Assembly: GCA_041752235.1 (NCBI GenBank)
Contig: JBGSHM010000023.1
Coordinates: 74,131 to 138,130, forward strand
Direction of reading: 5' to 3'
Length of the DNA stretch: 64,000 bases
DNA from: SpSt-398 sp041752235
GTDB lineage: Bacteria > Bacteroidota > Bacteroidia > Chitinophagales > Chitinophagaceae
Shown piece by piece: positions 42,213 through 51,710 of the stretch. The position numbers and the translations under genes are program-made. Each line of letters begins with the position of its first letter. Positions within the stretch are counted from its first letter, which is position 1. Under the pieces are notes generated by a model. The model worked only from the letters and a program-made list of their open reading frames with translations. It was not told the origin of the DNA and ran no database searches.

Positions 42213-43331
42213 ATGAAGATCGGTATTGTTTGTTATCCAACGTTTGGCGGTTCCGGAGTTTTGGCTACAGAATTAGGCAAGGCCCTGGCCGATAAAGGCC
42301 ACCAGGTGCACTTTATCACCTATCAACAGCCCGTACGCCTGGCTGCTTTTACCCCAAATATTTTGTATCATGAGGTTCAGGTCCCAACCTACCCCTTGTT
42401 CGATTACCCACCCTACGAAACGGCCCTGGCCAGTACCCTGGTGGATGTGATCAAGAATCACCAGCTCGACCTGCTGCATGTACATTACGCAATCCCCCAT
42501 GCGGCAGCGGCTTATATGGCCAAACAGATTCTGGCAAAAGAAGGAATGGCTATTCCTGTTATCACCACCCTTCATGGTACCGATATTACACTGGTTGGTC
42601 GTGATAAGACCTATGAGCCGGTGGTTACTTTTTCCATCAATGAAAGCGATGCCATAACCGCGGTATCCAATAACCTGCGGGATGAGACCTATAGCCATTT
42701 TAAAATCACGAAAGAGATCGAAGTCATTTATAACTTTGTAGATGTCAGTCGTTTTCAGAAGAAACCATTCGACGCGTTCCGAAAAGTGATCGCTCCCAAT
42801 GGAGAACGCATCCTCCTGCATGCCTCCAACTTCCGAAAATTAAAAAGGGTACAGGATGTAGTCAAGATATTTGCCAGTGTACAAAAAGAGATCCCATCCA
42901 AACTACTCTTTGTCGGGGATGGTCCTGAACGAATGACCGCGGAGGAATTGTGTCGTAGCCTGCACCTATGTGATCATATCCAATTCGTAGGCAAACAGGA
43001 ACAAATGGAGGATATTCTTGCCATTGCGGATCTATTCCTACTTACCTCCGAATATGAAAGCTTTGGATTGGCGGCCCTTGAAGCCATGGCGGCAGGTGTA
43101 CCCGTTGTGTCCACCAATGCCGGTGGTTTAAAAGAAATAAATATAGATGGTGTAACGGGCTATATGGGCGATGTAGGCGATGTGGAAACCATGGGCAAAC
43201 AAGCCCTTAGCATACTAAAGGACGATGCCACTTTAAAAGGATTTAAGACCCGGGCAGCAGAACATGCGAGGAAATTTGATATACATCATATCATTCCGGT
43301 GTACGAGAAACTTTACGAGCGGTTTTTATGA
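42213..43331 (+). CDS. bshA: N-acetyl-alpha-D-glucosaminyl L-malate synthase (bacillithiol synthesis)
   Basis: GT4 glycosyltransferase joining UDP-GlcNAc to L-malate, the first step of bacillithiol. The N-terminus MKIGIVCYPTFGGSGVLATELG and the stretch TLHGTDITLVG are diagnostic of BshA. The donor site ESFGLAALEAMAAGVPVVSTNAGG is the E-x7-E motif. 372 aa, full length. Monocistronic, with a family A hairpin immediately after. It indicates that bacillithiol is the low-molecular-weight thiol here, relevant to the sulfur genes at 58-64 kb. Confidence 0.93.
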   Translation: MKIGIVCYPTFGGSGVLATELGKALADKGHQVHFITYQQPVRLAAFTPNILYHEVQVPTYPLFDYPPYETALASTLVDVIKNHQLDLLHVHYAIPHAAAAYMAKQILAKEGMAIPVITTLHGTDITLVGRDKTYEPVVTFSINESDAITAVSNNLRDETYSHFKITKEIEVIYNFVDVSRFQKKPFDAFRKVIAPNGERILLHASNFRKLKRVQDVVKIFASVQKEIPSKLLFVGDGPERMTAEELCRSLHLCDHIQFVGKQEQMEDILAIADLFLLTSEYESFGLAALEAMAAGVPVVSTNAGGLKEINIDGVTGYMGDVGDVETMGKQALSILKDDATLKGFKTRAAEHARKFDIHHIIPVYEKLYERFL

Positions 43332-43345
43332 CTTGACCGCAAAGA

Positions 43346-43385
43346 CGCAAAAGAGCGCTAAGTTAATTCTTAGCGCTCTTTTGCG
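43346..43385. repeat. Dispersed palindromic element, family A; hairpin after bshA
   Basis: CGCAAAAGAGCGCTAAG (43346-43362) pairs perfectly over 17 bp with CTTAGCGCTCTTTTGCG (43369-43385) around a TTAATT loop; flanking ACCGCAAAGA/TTATTGCGAC adds more. At a convergent junction. Confidence 0.9.
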
Positions 43386-43407
43386 TTATTGCGACTTTGG
43401 GGTTATA

Positions 43408-44715
43408 TCATTTTCTTCTGAGCCAAATTTCCGGGTTCACATTCTTACTCTCATCCATCAGGATAAAATCGATTTTCCCTCCATTCCCTTCATCATCATT
43501 CCCGGCACGACCAAGCACCTGTCCCTGGCTGATCTGATCGCCTTTTTTGACGGTAACCCCGGTAAGGTTGCTATACGTGGTAAAATATTTCCCATGGCGG
43601 ATCACGACGATCACTTCATCGGCCAAGCGGCTTACACCCGCTACTTCTCCTTTGAATACAGCTTTTACCGGAGTGCCGGGATTGGTAGAAAAAGTAACGC
43701 CGGGATTATCGTCGATCAGTGGTTTACTTTTCTCGGAGAGGTAATACTCATAGCGGCCAAATTTCAGTTTTACATCACCCGCCACCGGCCAGGGTAGTTT
43801 ACCCTTATTCAATTCAAAATTATCATTCAAGGCTACATCCGCTTCGGTCAGATCCAAATAATTCGTTTTGGCAGGTGCGGCCTTTGGTTTGTTGGTGACG
43901 GCTCCCACATCCGCATTCCCGGTCTTGGGCTTATCAGCGGGTTTATTGGCTGCTTCTTCCGCAGCCTTTCGTTTGGCTTCCCGAATCGCTTCGTCCTTGG
44001 CTCTTCGTACGATCGCGTCGATCTGGTTCTGCAGATCACGGAACCTTTTGCGTTTGGCCGTGAGTTCCTTTTCGATATCCTTTTGTTTGGATTTCAGTTG
44101 GTTCACCACCATGCTTTGTTCCCGTTTGGTGCCCTCCAGTTTCTTGGCTTCATCGGCCTGAGCATCCAGTACCTTGTTCTTTTCATTTTTCTTACTGATC
44201 ATCTCGTCCTTCCGCTGCTCGATCTTACGCTGTGTTTCCTGGATATTCTCAACCTGTTGCTGCCGATAGGTTCGGTAGCTGCGGAGATAGGCGATACGTT
44301 TCAAGGCATCGGCAAAACCATTGGCAGAGAAAATGAAATTGAGAAAGTTAAACGTACCGCGGTTCTTGTACGTGTAAACGATGCTCTTGGCATATTGTTC
44401 TTTTAGGGTATCAAGCTGCTTCTGCAGACGATAGATTTCAATATTACTAAGGTAAAGGTCATCATTGATAAACTTGATCTCCCGACTGATCGTACCCAAT
44501 ACCCGGTTCTGAAGGTCGAGTTTGCGTTTGATCAATCCCAACTGGTTGATGGATTGCCGGGTTTGGCCCTGCACCTTGTTGTACATCCCTTCGATCTCTT
44601 TGATCTCGTTCTGAATCTCCTGTTTCTCCTTTTCGATCTTCTCTTTTTCCACCTGGGCCACAGAGGCCAGGGTCAACAATAACATCCAGACGCCGATAAA
44701 GATTTTCTTTTGCAT
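43408..44715 (-). CDS. EnvC-like murein hydrolase activator (coiled coil plus degenerate M23 domain)
   Basis: 435 aa. Signal peptide MQKKIFIGVWMLLLTLASVA. A long coiled coil runs over about residues 22-250 (heptads rich in Glu, Lys, Gln), then a Pro/Ala/Lys linker, then a C-terminal LytM/M23 domain (about 310-435, LPWPVAGDVKLKFG to EIWLRRK). The zinc site is degraded: the first His-x3-Asp is absent and the last H-x-H is replaced by KIDFIL. It is therefore probably a regulator of amidases at division, like EnvC, and not an endopeptidase. It follows the DUF4292 lipoprotein gene on the same strand. Confidence 0.9.
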   Translation of the reverse strand: MQKKIFIGVWMLLLTLASVAQVEKEKIEKEKQEIQNEIKEIEGMYNKVQGQTRQSINQLGLIKRKLDLQNRVLGTISREIKFINDDLYLSNIEIYRLQKQLDTLKEQYAKSIVYTYKNRGTFNFLNFIFSANGFADALKRIAYLRSYRTYRQQQVENIQETQRKIEQRKDEMISKKNEKNKVLDAQADEAKKLEGTKREQSMVVNQLKSKQKDIEKELTAKRKRFRDLQNQIDAIVRRAKDEAIREAKRKAAEEAANKPADKPKTGNADVGAVTNKPKAAPAKTNYLDLTEADVALNDNFELNKGKLPWPVAGDVKLKFGRYEYYLSEKSKPLIDDNPGVTFSTNPGTPVKAVFKGEVAGVSRLADEVIVVIRHGKYFTTYSNLTGVTVKKGDQISQGQVLGRAGNDDEGNGGKIDFILMDESKNVNPEIWLRRK

Positions 44716-44775
44716 GGGTATTGGTGTGTTTTCGGTAAAAAAGAAATAACGGTCAGTTCTTTGTTTAATTATCCC

Positions 44776-45600
44776 TTAATTGATCCTTGTATAATTTTTA
44801 GGAATTGTAAAGGGAAATGTTAAGGTTTCATTAAACTCATATTGCTTAAAATTAAGCTTTATATCCAATTTTGTCTTCTCCGTAACCGTAATTATCCGAT
44901 TGGTGGAAAAAGGGAATCCCTTTTTATTCTCATATTCTGCATAATTCAGATAAGCTGTCCGGTTGCGGAGCACATCCACATCATCCAGTTTACTGTTCAA
45001 TACCAGATGGTCATTGTCATTGAAGGTGATCAGGTGTTTGAACCATTCTCCATAGCTGAGCATGGAGATCATATTCGCTGAGGTGGTATAGGAAACAAAA
45101 TTGGTATCCAGGAATACAGGGTTCCCTATGATCAGATCCTGAATCGATCCAAGGTCAAAAGGCAGGGAGACGATCTCCTGGAGATATTCCATGGACCGGG
45201 CCTGATATTCCTTATCGAGTTTATTCAGAATGAAAATGCTGTCTCTGGTCACCAATACCCGCATGCCTTCAATGCCCAATGCGCCGTTGACAGAGAACCA
45301 GGCCACACTGTCTTTGAAAAGGCGGACAAAGACATTTACATCATATTTCTTCCCATCCCCACCTACATAGTCCACTCCGATCTTGGCGGAAAATGTCTTG
45401 TAGTCAATGCGGTTATTATTAAGTTTATCAAAAGCCAGGTCAATAAATCTTGCCGTATCCGCTTTCCCGTCATTCACCAATACAACAACCGCCGTGGAAT
45501 CCTTTTTGGCAATGGCTGTTTGGATCTGCTTGGTGGACCGGCAGGAGATCAGGGCCAGAATGGAAAAAAATGCAGAAATTAATAAAAGCGATTTGTTCAT
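44776..45600 (-). CDS. DUF4292 outer-membrane lipoprotein
   Basis: 274 aa with signal and lipobox (LALISC, lipidated Cys about residue 20). The rest fits the DUF4292 family: a LolA/LolB-like half-barrel with YVGGDGKKYDVNVFVRLFKDSVAWFSVNGALGIEGMRVLVTRDS and a final TFPFTIPKNYTRI. The molecular role is unproven; the family commonly sits next to an M23/EnvC-like gene as here (60-nt gap), suggesting joint work at the cell envelope. Confidence 0.88.
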   Translation of the reverse strand: MNKSLLLISAFFSILALISCRSTKQIQTAIAKKDSTAVVVLVNDGKADTARFIDLAFDKLNNNRIDYKTFSAKIGVDYVGGDGKKYDVNVFVRLFKDSVAWFSVNGALGIEGMRVLVTRDSIFILNKLDKEYQARSMEYLQEIVSLPFDLGSIQDLIIGNPVFLDTNFVSYTTSANMISMLSYGEWFKHLITFNDNDHLVLNSKLDDVDVLRNRTAYLNYAEYENKKGFPFSTNRIITVTEKTKLDIKLNFKQYEFNETLTFPFTIPKNYTRIN

Positions 45601-45699
45601 TTAGATTATGGGATTCATTTTGCCAATGCTCAACTTATTTTTCTAAGATGCAGGAAATACAGGATTTCCACGAATTTACATTATAACCTTTTTGGGTGC

Positions 45700-46134
45700 C
45701 TATTGTTTTCCGGTATGCCCAAATCCTCCTTCTCCCCGTTGTGACTTCTCTAATTCATCCACTTCCGCCCATTTAATTTGTGTTACCTGTTGAAATACCA
45801 TTTGCGCGATGCGGTCACCGGGATGAATGGTCTGGTCCTCGCTGGAAAGATTCACCAAAATAACCTTGATCTCTCCCCGGTAATCGGCATCAATGGTACC
45901 CGGTGTATTCAGGCATGTGATTCCTTGTTTGATTGCCAGCCCGCTTCGGGGGCGTACCTGAGCCTCATAGCCAAGGGGAATTTCCAAAAATATACCCGTA
46001 GGTATTAACGTTCGCTCCAGGGGTTTAAGTACAACCACCCCGTTAAGTTCTGCCCGCAGGTCCATACCCGATGACCCCGGTGTGGCATAGGCCGGAAGTG
46101 GATTGGATGATCGGTTGATGATGCGAATGGTCAT
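45700..46134 (-). CDS. dut: dUTP diphosphatase
   Basis: Trimeric dUTPase, hydrolyses dUTP to dUMP. All five motifs are present: TPGSSGMDLRA, RPRSGLAIKQG, GTIDADYRGEI, GDRIAQMVF and the C-terminal GEGGFGHTG. 144 aa. Confidence 0.97.
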   Translation of the reverse strand: MTIRIINRSSNPLPAYATPGSSGMDLRAELNGVVVLKPLERTLIPTGIFLEIPLGYEAQVRPRSGLAIKQGITCLNTPGTIDADYRGEIKVILVNLSSEDQTIHPGDRIAQMVFQQVTQIKWAEVDELEKSQRGEGGFGHTGKQ

Positions 46135-46145
46135 ACTTTTTTTGG

Positions 46146-46283
46146 TAGCTAAAAGCTGTGCTAAAAGCTATTAGCTATTAGCTGTTAGCCTTTAGCTATT
46201 AGCTGTTTGTTTATATTTCTATTCTGTATATCTTACAATTTAATCTTCTCAACTAATAGCTAATAGCTAACAGCAAAAGCTAT
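46146..46283. repeat. TAGC-family repeat region between dut and ispF
   Basis: Two TAGC-rich blocks (46146-46206, 46255-46283) in opposite sense, separated by about 50 nt of T-rich sequence, can fold on each other. The ispF stop (TAG on the minus strand at 46280-46282) lies in the second block. Confidence 0.7.
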
Positions 46284-46759
46284 AACTGCTCCACCAGCAC
46301 CGTCGCATACGCCACCACACCTTCTTCACGACCGACAAAGCCCAATTTCTCTGTGGTGGTTGCCTTGATAGAAACATCCCGGATGGTTAATCCAATGAGG
46401 TGGGCGATGGTTTCCTGCATGGCAAGAACATAGGGTTTGATCTTGGGGGCTTCGAGACAGAGCGTGCTATCAATATTAACCACCCTGTATCCGTGTTGGT
46501 GTAGCAGGTCAATGGTACGTTTCAAAAGAATTTTGCTGTCGATATCCTTGAACTCGGCCGAAGTATCCGGGAAATGGGTGCCGATATCACCCAGCGCCAG
46601 GGCGCCAAGAAGGGCATCACATATGGCATGGAGCAAAACATCCGCGTCGCTATGCCCCAACGCCCCTTTTGTATGCGGGATCAATACCCCGCCCAACCAC
46701 AGGTCACGCCCCTCTACGAGGCGGTGAAAATCAACTCCGGAACCGATGCGTAGAGACAT
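46280..46759 (-). CDS. ispF: 2-C-methyl-D-erythritol 2,4-cyclodiphosphate synthase
   Basis: MEP-pathway isoprenoid enzyme. Zinc ligands are in GSGVDFHRL (Asp-x-His), with GHSDADVLLHAICDALLGALALGDIGTHFPD and the C-terminal ATTTEKLGFVGREEGV. 159 aa from ATG 46759; a TTG two codons earlier (46765) is also possible. Its stop lies in the TAGC repeat. Confidence 0.96.
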   Translation of the reverse strand: MSLRIGSGVDFHRLVEGRDLWLGGVLIPHTKGALGHSDADVLLHAICDALLGALALGDIGTHFPDTSAEFKDIDSKILLKRTIDLLHQHGYRVVNIDSTLCLEAPKIKPYVLAMQETIAHLIGLTIRDVSIKATTTEKLGFVGREEGVVAYATVLVEQL

Positions 46760-46790
46760 AGTCAAATTTGAAGCAAAATTACTTCATACA

Positions 46791-46870
46791 AATAAGGAAT
46801 AAGAAATAAAAAAATAAGGAATGAGAAAGTGACTCCTCATTCCTTATTTTTTTATTTCTTATTCCTTATT
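46791..46870. repeat. Inverted repeat with 35-bp perfect stem, AATAAGG family
   Basis: 46791-46825 is the exact reverse complement of 46836-46870, with a 10-nt loop (AAAGTGACTC). It lies between the ispF start and the porV stop. Sister elements are at 40624 and 59692. Confidence 0.93.
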
Positions 46871-46893
46871 CCTTATTCTTATTCGCTCAAACC

Positions 46894-48045
46894 TTACTCG
46901 GCTCCACCCAGATCAAACACCAGCGAGAAACGCAGGGTATTTGACAAGGGGTTTCTGTCAACACCACTTCCGGAAGGAAGCAGGTAAGAGAAATCCAAAC
47001 CAAAGCTGCTGTATTTGATACCCACACCGGTAGCAAAATAACGGCGGTTACCTTTTGTTTTGTCTTCGTGGAAATAACCGGCACGCAGGGAGAATTGGTC
47101 GTTGTATGTGTATTCAGCACCTACAGACACCTGGAATTCTTTGATCTCTTCGCCAAAACCACCGGGAGCATCACCAAAAGAGCTGAACCAGCTTCCAACC
47201 ACACCTTTGCTGTAATAATCGTCGATCTGTTGTTGGGAAGCAGGGCTTTCAGGAGGCGTAGGCACCAACAGTTTGTTGAGGTCCACACCAAACATCAGCT
47301 TGTTGCTTTCGTTGAACACTTTGGTATAGGTAGTTCCCAGGCCAAGGTTGGCGGGAATGAAATCTTTTTGATCAGCATTGTCTGTGTAAGAGATCTTGGA
47401 ACCAAGATTGCTCAACACCGCGCCAAATGCCCATCCCTGTCCAGCTTCGTTATGTCCGTTGGTATAAAAAGAGATATCACCGGCAACGGCATTACCAGCT
47501 TTGTAGGTATTACCAGCGGCGGCACCACCTGCCAGGTTAGAATAAATGTATTTCAAACCCACACCGATACCAGAACGGGGAGACAATTTGCGGGAGTAAC
47601 CAAAATCCAACCCGAACTCGCGGGGACGGAAAGTATTCAGGTCATTACCCTGGTTGTCGGTGAACTGGATATTACCCAGGTTAAAATAACGAAGGGAACC
47701 AGAAATAGCCTGGTCATCATCTAATTTATAATAACCGGAAACAGCGGCGAGGTAAACATCATTCAGGATCTGTTTCAGCCAGGGAGTATAGGAAGCCGAA
47801 ATAGCACCCTTTTTCTCATTGAAAGGCGTTTTTGCCAGGTTCCAAAAACCAGAGTTAGCATCCGGAGTGGTGGCAATGGCCAAATCACCCATACCGGCTG
47901 CACGGGCATCCGGGGCAATACGAAGAAAAGGAACCGCAGTGGTCACTACGTTCAATTTCTCCGCTTGTGCCGAAGAAAGCATAGGCACAAATACAGACAT
48001 GATAAATGCTACAGCAGTTAGTTTAATAGCAGTTGGTCTCATCAT
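46894..48045 (-). CDS. porV: Type IX secretion outer-membrane protein PorV (LptO)
   Basis: 383 aa FadL-like barrel. It has signal peptide TAIKLTAVAFIMSVFVPMLSSAQA and then the family hallmark VPFLRIAPDARAAGMGDLAIATTPDANSGFWNLAKTPF. Strand-rich through to LRFSLVFDLGG. PorV shuttles substrates from the translocon to the PorU sortase at the cell surface. It is directly downstream of porU on the same strand (80 nt), the order also known from Flavobacterium johnsoniae. Confidence 0.95.
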   Translation of the reverse strand: MMRPTAIKLTAVAFIMSVFVPMLSSAQAEKLNVVTTAVPFLRIAPDARAAGMGDLAIATTPDANSGFWNLAKTPFNEKKGAISASYTPWLKQILNDVYLAAVSGYYKLDDDQAISGSLRYFNLGNIQFTDNQGNDLNTFRPREFGLDFGYSRKLSPRSGIGVGLKYIYSNLAGGAAAGNTYKAGNAVAGDISFYTNGHNEAGQGWAFGAVLSNLGSKISYTDNADQKDFIPANLGLGTTYTKVFNESNKLMFGVDLNKLLVPTPPESPASQQQIDDYYSKGVVGSWFSSFGDAPGGFGEEIKEFQVSVGAEYTYNDQFSLRAGYFHEDKTKGNRRYFATGVGIKYSSFGLDFSYLLPSGSGVDRNPLSNTLRFSLVFDLGGAE

Positions 48046-48125
48046 TAAGAGTTTAAATTATTGGTGTGTAAATATATGGTAAAATGAAAATTTCAGTTCT
48101 AAAATGAAATTTTTTCTTCTGACAA

Positions 48126-51100
48126 TCAAAAAACTACAAGTTTCTCGATAATGGTATTCGATTTCAATTGTGAAGTGGAGACCCGGAGTTTGTATAGGTA
48201 TACTCCCCGGCCGATCCTGGCACCAAAATCATCGCGACCGTCCCATTCGACTTCACTTGAACGATTTCCGGGGGTGTTTATTGTCTGGGAAATACGCTTT
48301 ATTATTTTTCCGGAGATAGTAAATATTTGAATATCAACCCTTAAGTCCTCGCCAGGGCGATTATGCTCAAACCAAAAATTCGTGTGTGTGGTGAAAGGAT
48401 TGGGATAATTCAATACTCGATTGATAATCAACGCTTCATCATCGACTACTTCAAAGGTCAGTTCGATTTCGGAAGAATTGTTCATCACATCCCAGGCTTT
48501 GATCCTTAATCGATGGGGACCAGGTGCAAAGGCCGGAAGTTGAAAACGAAGGCTTCCTGCTTTATAATTATCCGCTTCAGCTTCGTAAAAGTCATTTAAA
48601 ATGAAATAGTTATCATTATCATCGTCCACCGTCACCACGATATCGTGGCCAATCCCGGATTGAATGGTATTGATACCGGAGGAGTCATTGAACCGAAGTA
48701 CCAGAACAGGTCTTGCATTGGAAATACCTCCATTCACGAATTTTTCATCATTCAACCAGGCGCGTATCCCCGGGCCTTCATTATCGTTATCTACGATTCC
48801 GGTATTTCCACCGGATACAAACTGGGTGAAATACCCTCCGGCTTCCCGGGTGCCATCTTCCGCATAAAAACTCATTTTCCCATTCCCAAAAGCCGGATTA
48901 AGATCACGGGGCACTTTGAATTCCAACTCAAACCGACCATTTCGAACCGTTGACCGCCCCCGAAAAATGACGATATCCCTGACCTGGAAATCCCTGACCG
49001 GACTACCCGGGTCATTGCCCAGTGTGCTGGCCCTTCTTTCTTTGTCAAAAACGGTGGTGTAAGCATTCCCCTGAAAACCGGTTTGGATATTGCCTTGCGC
49101 ATCGGTAACCACCCCTTCGATCTTCACTTTTTCCATGGAACTCAGTGTATCTGAAGGCCCAACCGGGACCCCATTGATCCGATCCGCCCGAATGGATAAA
49201 GCAGGAAATCCCAACGTAAGGGCCGGATCACCGAGCAGGGTAAACTTCCGGTTATTGACGATATCCGTGGAATTTTGATAGGTGAAATTTTTGGCCTCTT
49301 TAACCGCCTCGCCAAGACTTCGGTAGCTGCCGTCTGATTTAGGCGCCAGGGCAATGGCGAGATAATTATTGTTCATGACCCGGTTGCTAAAAGCAAAGAC
49401 CAACCGAGTAGTGGTCATCAATGCAATGGCACCGGTTTTTTCTCGTAACAAAAGATCTTCGCCAATGGAAGGCGCGATCGGATTATCAAAAGGCGCGAAA
49501 TCACAGGTCGCGGTAATGAACAATGGCAGGCGGTTGGGATTGGTCCAGGAATTAACCTGATCCTGATCCAGTACCACCTCCTCGGCCAACCTGCGAAAGC
49601 TGCCATGCCCACTGTAGTTCCAAATCAATGTGCCATTGATGAACCGGTTCCTGACCAGGTCATTCACCACAGGATATCTTTCCGCCCCTGAAACAGTTTC
49701 CTGCGTAAAGGCATCGAGATAGATTTTTTCGAGATCCATTAATGCATTGGCCTGGGCTGATGTAGCGGTGATGATCTCGGCATCTTCGATATGGAGGTTC
49801 TGGTCTTCATCATCCGCAATAAACGTAATCTTGTTTCGCCAGGGTCCCAGGCTTGCCCGGTCATGATAGGCAATGACCTTATCCACATAGGCCGTTGCCT
49901 GTGAAATCTGGTTGGCTGGAATGCGTCCGATTCCAATATCAAGCAGGTTCGTGATCGCTTGTGAATTGATATCTTCCTGATCATCGAGGTATCCAAAAAA
50001 ATCGTCACTGGTATAGGTGCTTAATGGATCCAGAGAAGCACTGTGCTGATAACCCGGTACAAGATTCGTATTTCCCTGTAACCTGTTTTTGTAATCGAAG
50101 GAAGCGTCGCCAAATAGAGCCAGAAAACGGGGAGTGGTTCCACCGGCTGACCTGGCCCTGTCATAAAACATTTTCACGCAATTGCGTATGGCAGATGGAT
50201 CAGGTTGCCCGGAGGAGAATTCCTGATAGATCTCGTTGGTCGTTAACACCGCTACCTGCCATTGATTTCTTTGCCGGTGATATTGGGCCAGGCGGTTAGC
50301 CTGTGTAAGGAGGAAGGGGGGTGTAACAAGGATATAATCAGGCACCGCAAGCCCATGAATATCCTGGTTCGCGATTCGGCCCTGCGCAGTGGGCGTTAAG
50401 TATCCCTGAAAGGCAATGTATTCTCTGAGATCAGGAGCCTCATCGCGAAACCGAAACTCATTTCCACTTAAGGTTCCTGTCTTTCGCACAGGAGACAAGG
50501 GATTGGTAACCTCCCATACCTGGACAGAAGCATTCGCACCGGATAAAACAAACTCTACAAGCGATTGGCCAACCAGACCGGGGTCACGGAAATCCAATTG
50601 TGTAAGGCCAGTCAGGTTCAGGGGCTTTCGATGAAATATTTCAAACCAGTTGAGCCAGGCCTGTGAATTAAAACTGCCGGGTATATACGAGTAGCTAAGG
50701 GTTAGCGCTGTGGAAGGCGCTGTGGTGGCGACCACCGATTCCTCCTCCCGGGCAAAAAGGTCATACGCACCGGAACTGGTAGCAGGGATCGTGATCTGGG
50801 CGATGACCGGATCATTGAGTTTAAGGTCAAAACGCCCGGCTGTACCAATGCTTCGGGCAATGAGCCGGCTCCGGACCGTGACCGGATTACCTGGCAAAAA
50901 ACTTCCGGGTAAGGTGAAGGATCGGGTGAGGGTCTTACCTGGCGCATCGGTGAATTCCTCTCCATACCATTCTTTTCCACTGGATAAAAGGTTTACGGTA
51001 TCCAATTCATGGGCGTACCTGTACAAAAATTGGTTGGTCGTAACACTTGGAGATCCGGTGGCATTGGTGGAGGGTATCCTGGCGCCGGTTCCACCTACGG

Positions 51101-51551
51101 TCAGGAAATAATATACCGTATCCGAATAAAGGTTTTTTTGATGCCGGAAGGCATTGATCACCGGGTCAGGTTGCCAGGTATCCGGGCCCGGGCTGTAAAA
51201 TAGCACCTGGTCATTTCCATTGATCACTCCATCTCCCCCATCTTCTACCAGGATCGCATTTTCTACCAGGTCATCGGGGGGGATAACCGCGTTGGATTCC
51301 GGGAGCATTCCACCGCCATAGCCATAGAGCCGCAAGGAGCCTGAGCTCAGGTTGGCAGGAAGCCCCAGGGAGGTCAAAAAAGCAAGGTCCATCCGGTAAA
51401 CCCCGGGATTGGTGACCGCGATCCGGTACCAGTTGCCGGTGGAAAGCAGAGAATGGTCCCGATAGGTGCGTTGGCCCCTGGCGGCGAAACTGGTCAGGAT
51501 CAAGACCATACATATCAGTAAGCGGGTTTTCTGGGAGGGTATAATCCACAT
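48126..51551 (-). CDS. porU: Type IX secretion system sortase PorU
   Basis: 1141 aa cell-surface C25 (gingipain-like) transpeptidase that removes the C-terminal signal of T9SS cargo and attaches it to A-LPS. N-terminal signal sequence to about residue 26. Peptidase domain about 405-790, with catalytic His H649 in NYSGHGSF and Cys C683 in ITATCDFAPFDNP. Ig-like region after 800, then its own C-terminal signal-like beta domain (YPNPFTTHTNFWFEHN to IIEKLVVF). Length and motifs are normal. Divergent from gldJ. Confidence 0.95.
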   Translation of the reverse strand: MWIIPSQKTRLLICMVLILTSFAARGQRTYRDHSLLSTGNWYRIAVTNPGVYRMDLAFLTSLGLPANLSSGSLRLYGYGGGMLPESNAVIPPDDLVENAILVEDGGDGVINGNDQVLFYSPGPDTWQPDPVINAFRHQKNLYSDTVYYFLTVGGTGARIPSTNATGSPSVTTNQFLYRYAHELDTVNLLSSGKEWYGEEFTDAPGKTLTRSFTLPGSFLPGNPVTVRSRLIARSIGTAGRFDLKLNDPVIAQITIPATSSGAYDLFAREEESVVATTAPSTALTLSYSYIPGSFNSQAWLNWFEIFHRKPLNLTGLTQLDFRDPGLVGQSLVEFVLSGANASVQVWEVTNPLSPVRKTGTLSGNEFRFRDEAPDLREYIAFQGYLTPTAQGRIANQDIHGLAVPDYILVTPPFLLTQANRLAQYHRQRNQWQVAVLTTNEIYQEFSSGQPDPSAIRNCVKMFYDRARSAGGTTPRFLALFGDASFDYKNRLQGNTNLVPGYQHSASLDPLSTYTSDDFFGYLDDQEDINSQAITNLLDIGIGRIPANQISQATAYVDKVIAYHDRASLGPWRNKITFIADDEDQNLHIEDAEIITATSAQANALMDLEKIYLDAFTQETVSGAERYPVVNDLVRNRFINGTLIWNYSGHGSFRRLAEEVVLDQDQVNSWTNPNRLPLFITATCDFAPFDNPIAPSIGEDLLLREKTGAIALMTTTRLVFAFSNRVMNNNYLAIALAPKSDGSYRSLGEAVKEAKNFTYQNSTDIVNNRKFTLLGDPALTLGFPALSIRADRINGVPVGPSDTLSSMEKVKIEGVVTDAQGNIQTGFQGNAYTTVFDKERRASTLGNDPGSPVRDFQVRDIVIFRGRSTVRNGRFELEFKVPRDLNPAFGNGKMSFYAEDGTREAGGYFTQFVSGGNTGIVDNDNEGPGIRAWLNDEKFVNGGISNARPVLVLRFNDSSGINTIQSGIGHDIVVTVDDDNDNYFILNDFYEAEADNYKAGSLRFQLPAFAPGPHRLRIKAWDVMNNSSEIELTFEVVDDEALIINRVLNYPNPFTTHTNFWFEHNRPGEDLRVDIQIFTISGKIIKRISQTINTPGNRSSEVEWDGRDDFGARIGRGVYLYKLRVSTSQLKSNTIIEKLVVF

Positions 51552-51627
51552 ACAAAAAAAGTAATTCTGCTTTTTCTCGTTTATCGAAAGTAGCTAAATT
51601 CGCAAACTCTGTCCAGCATAATATTTG

Positions 51628-51642
51628 TATTGTAATACAATA
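51628..51642. promoter_or_regulatory. Palindrome in the porU/gldJ divergent promoter region
   Basis: TATTGTA-A-TACAATA, 7-bp perfect arms, at about equal distance from both start codons (77 nt to porU, 69 nt to gldJ). It could be an operator shared by the two T9SS/gliding transcripts, or a chance AT-rich palindrome. No clean TAnnTTTG is visible on either side. Confidence 0.4.
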
Positions 51643-51710
51643 TTTTAGTCTCGCTGGCCGTTAATTCTGTTCCGAAACCTGGGTTTTGGTGAAAAACAAA
51701 TATTGATCAC

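Noticed and set aside
46146..46283. tRNA or structured RNA gene between dut and ispF
   Set aside because: The folding potential comes from TAGC-family repeat units; no tRNA-like arms or conserved loops are visible.
48645..48953. Plus-strand ORFs opposite porU
   Set aside because: Shadows of the porU frame with no independent features.
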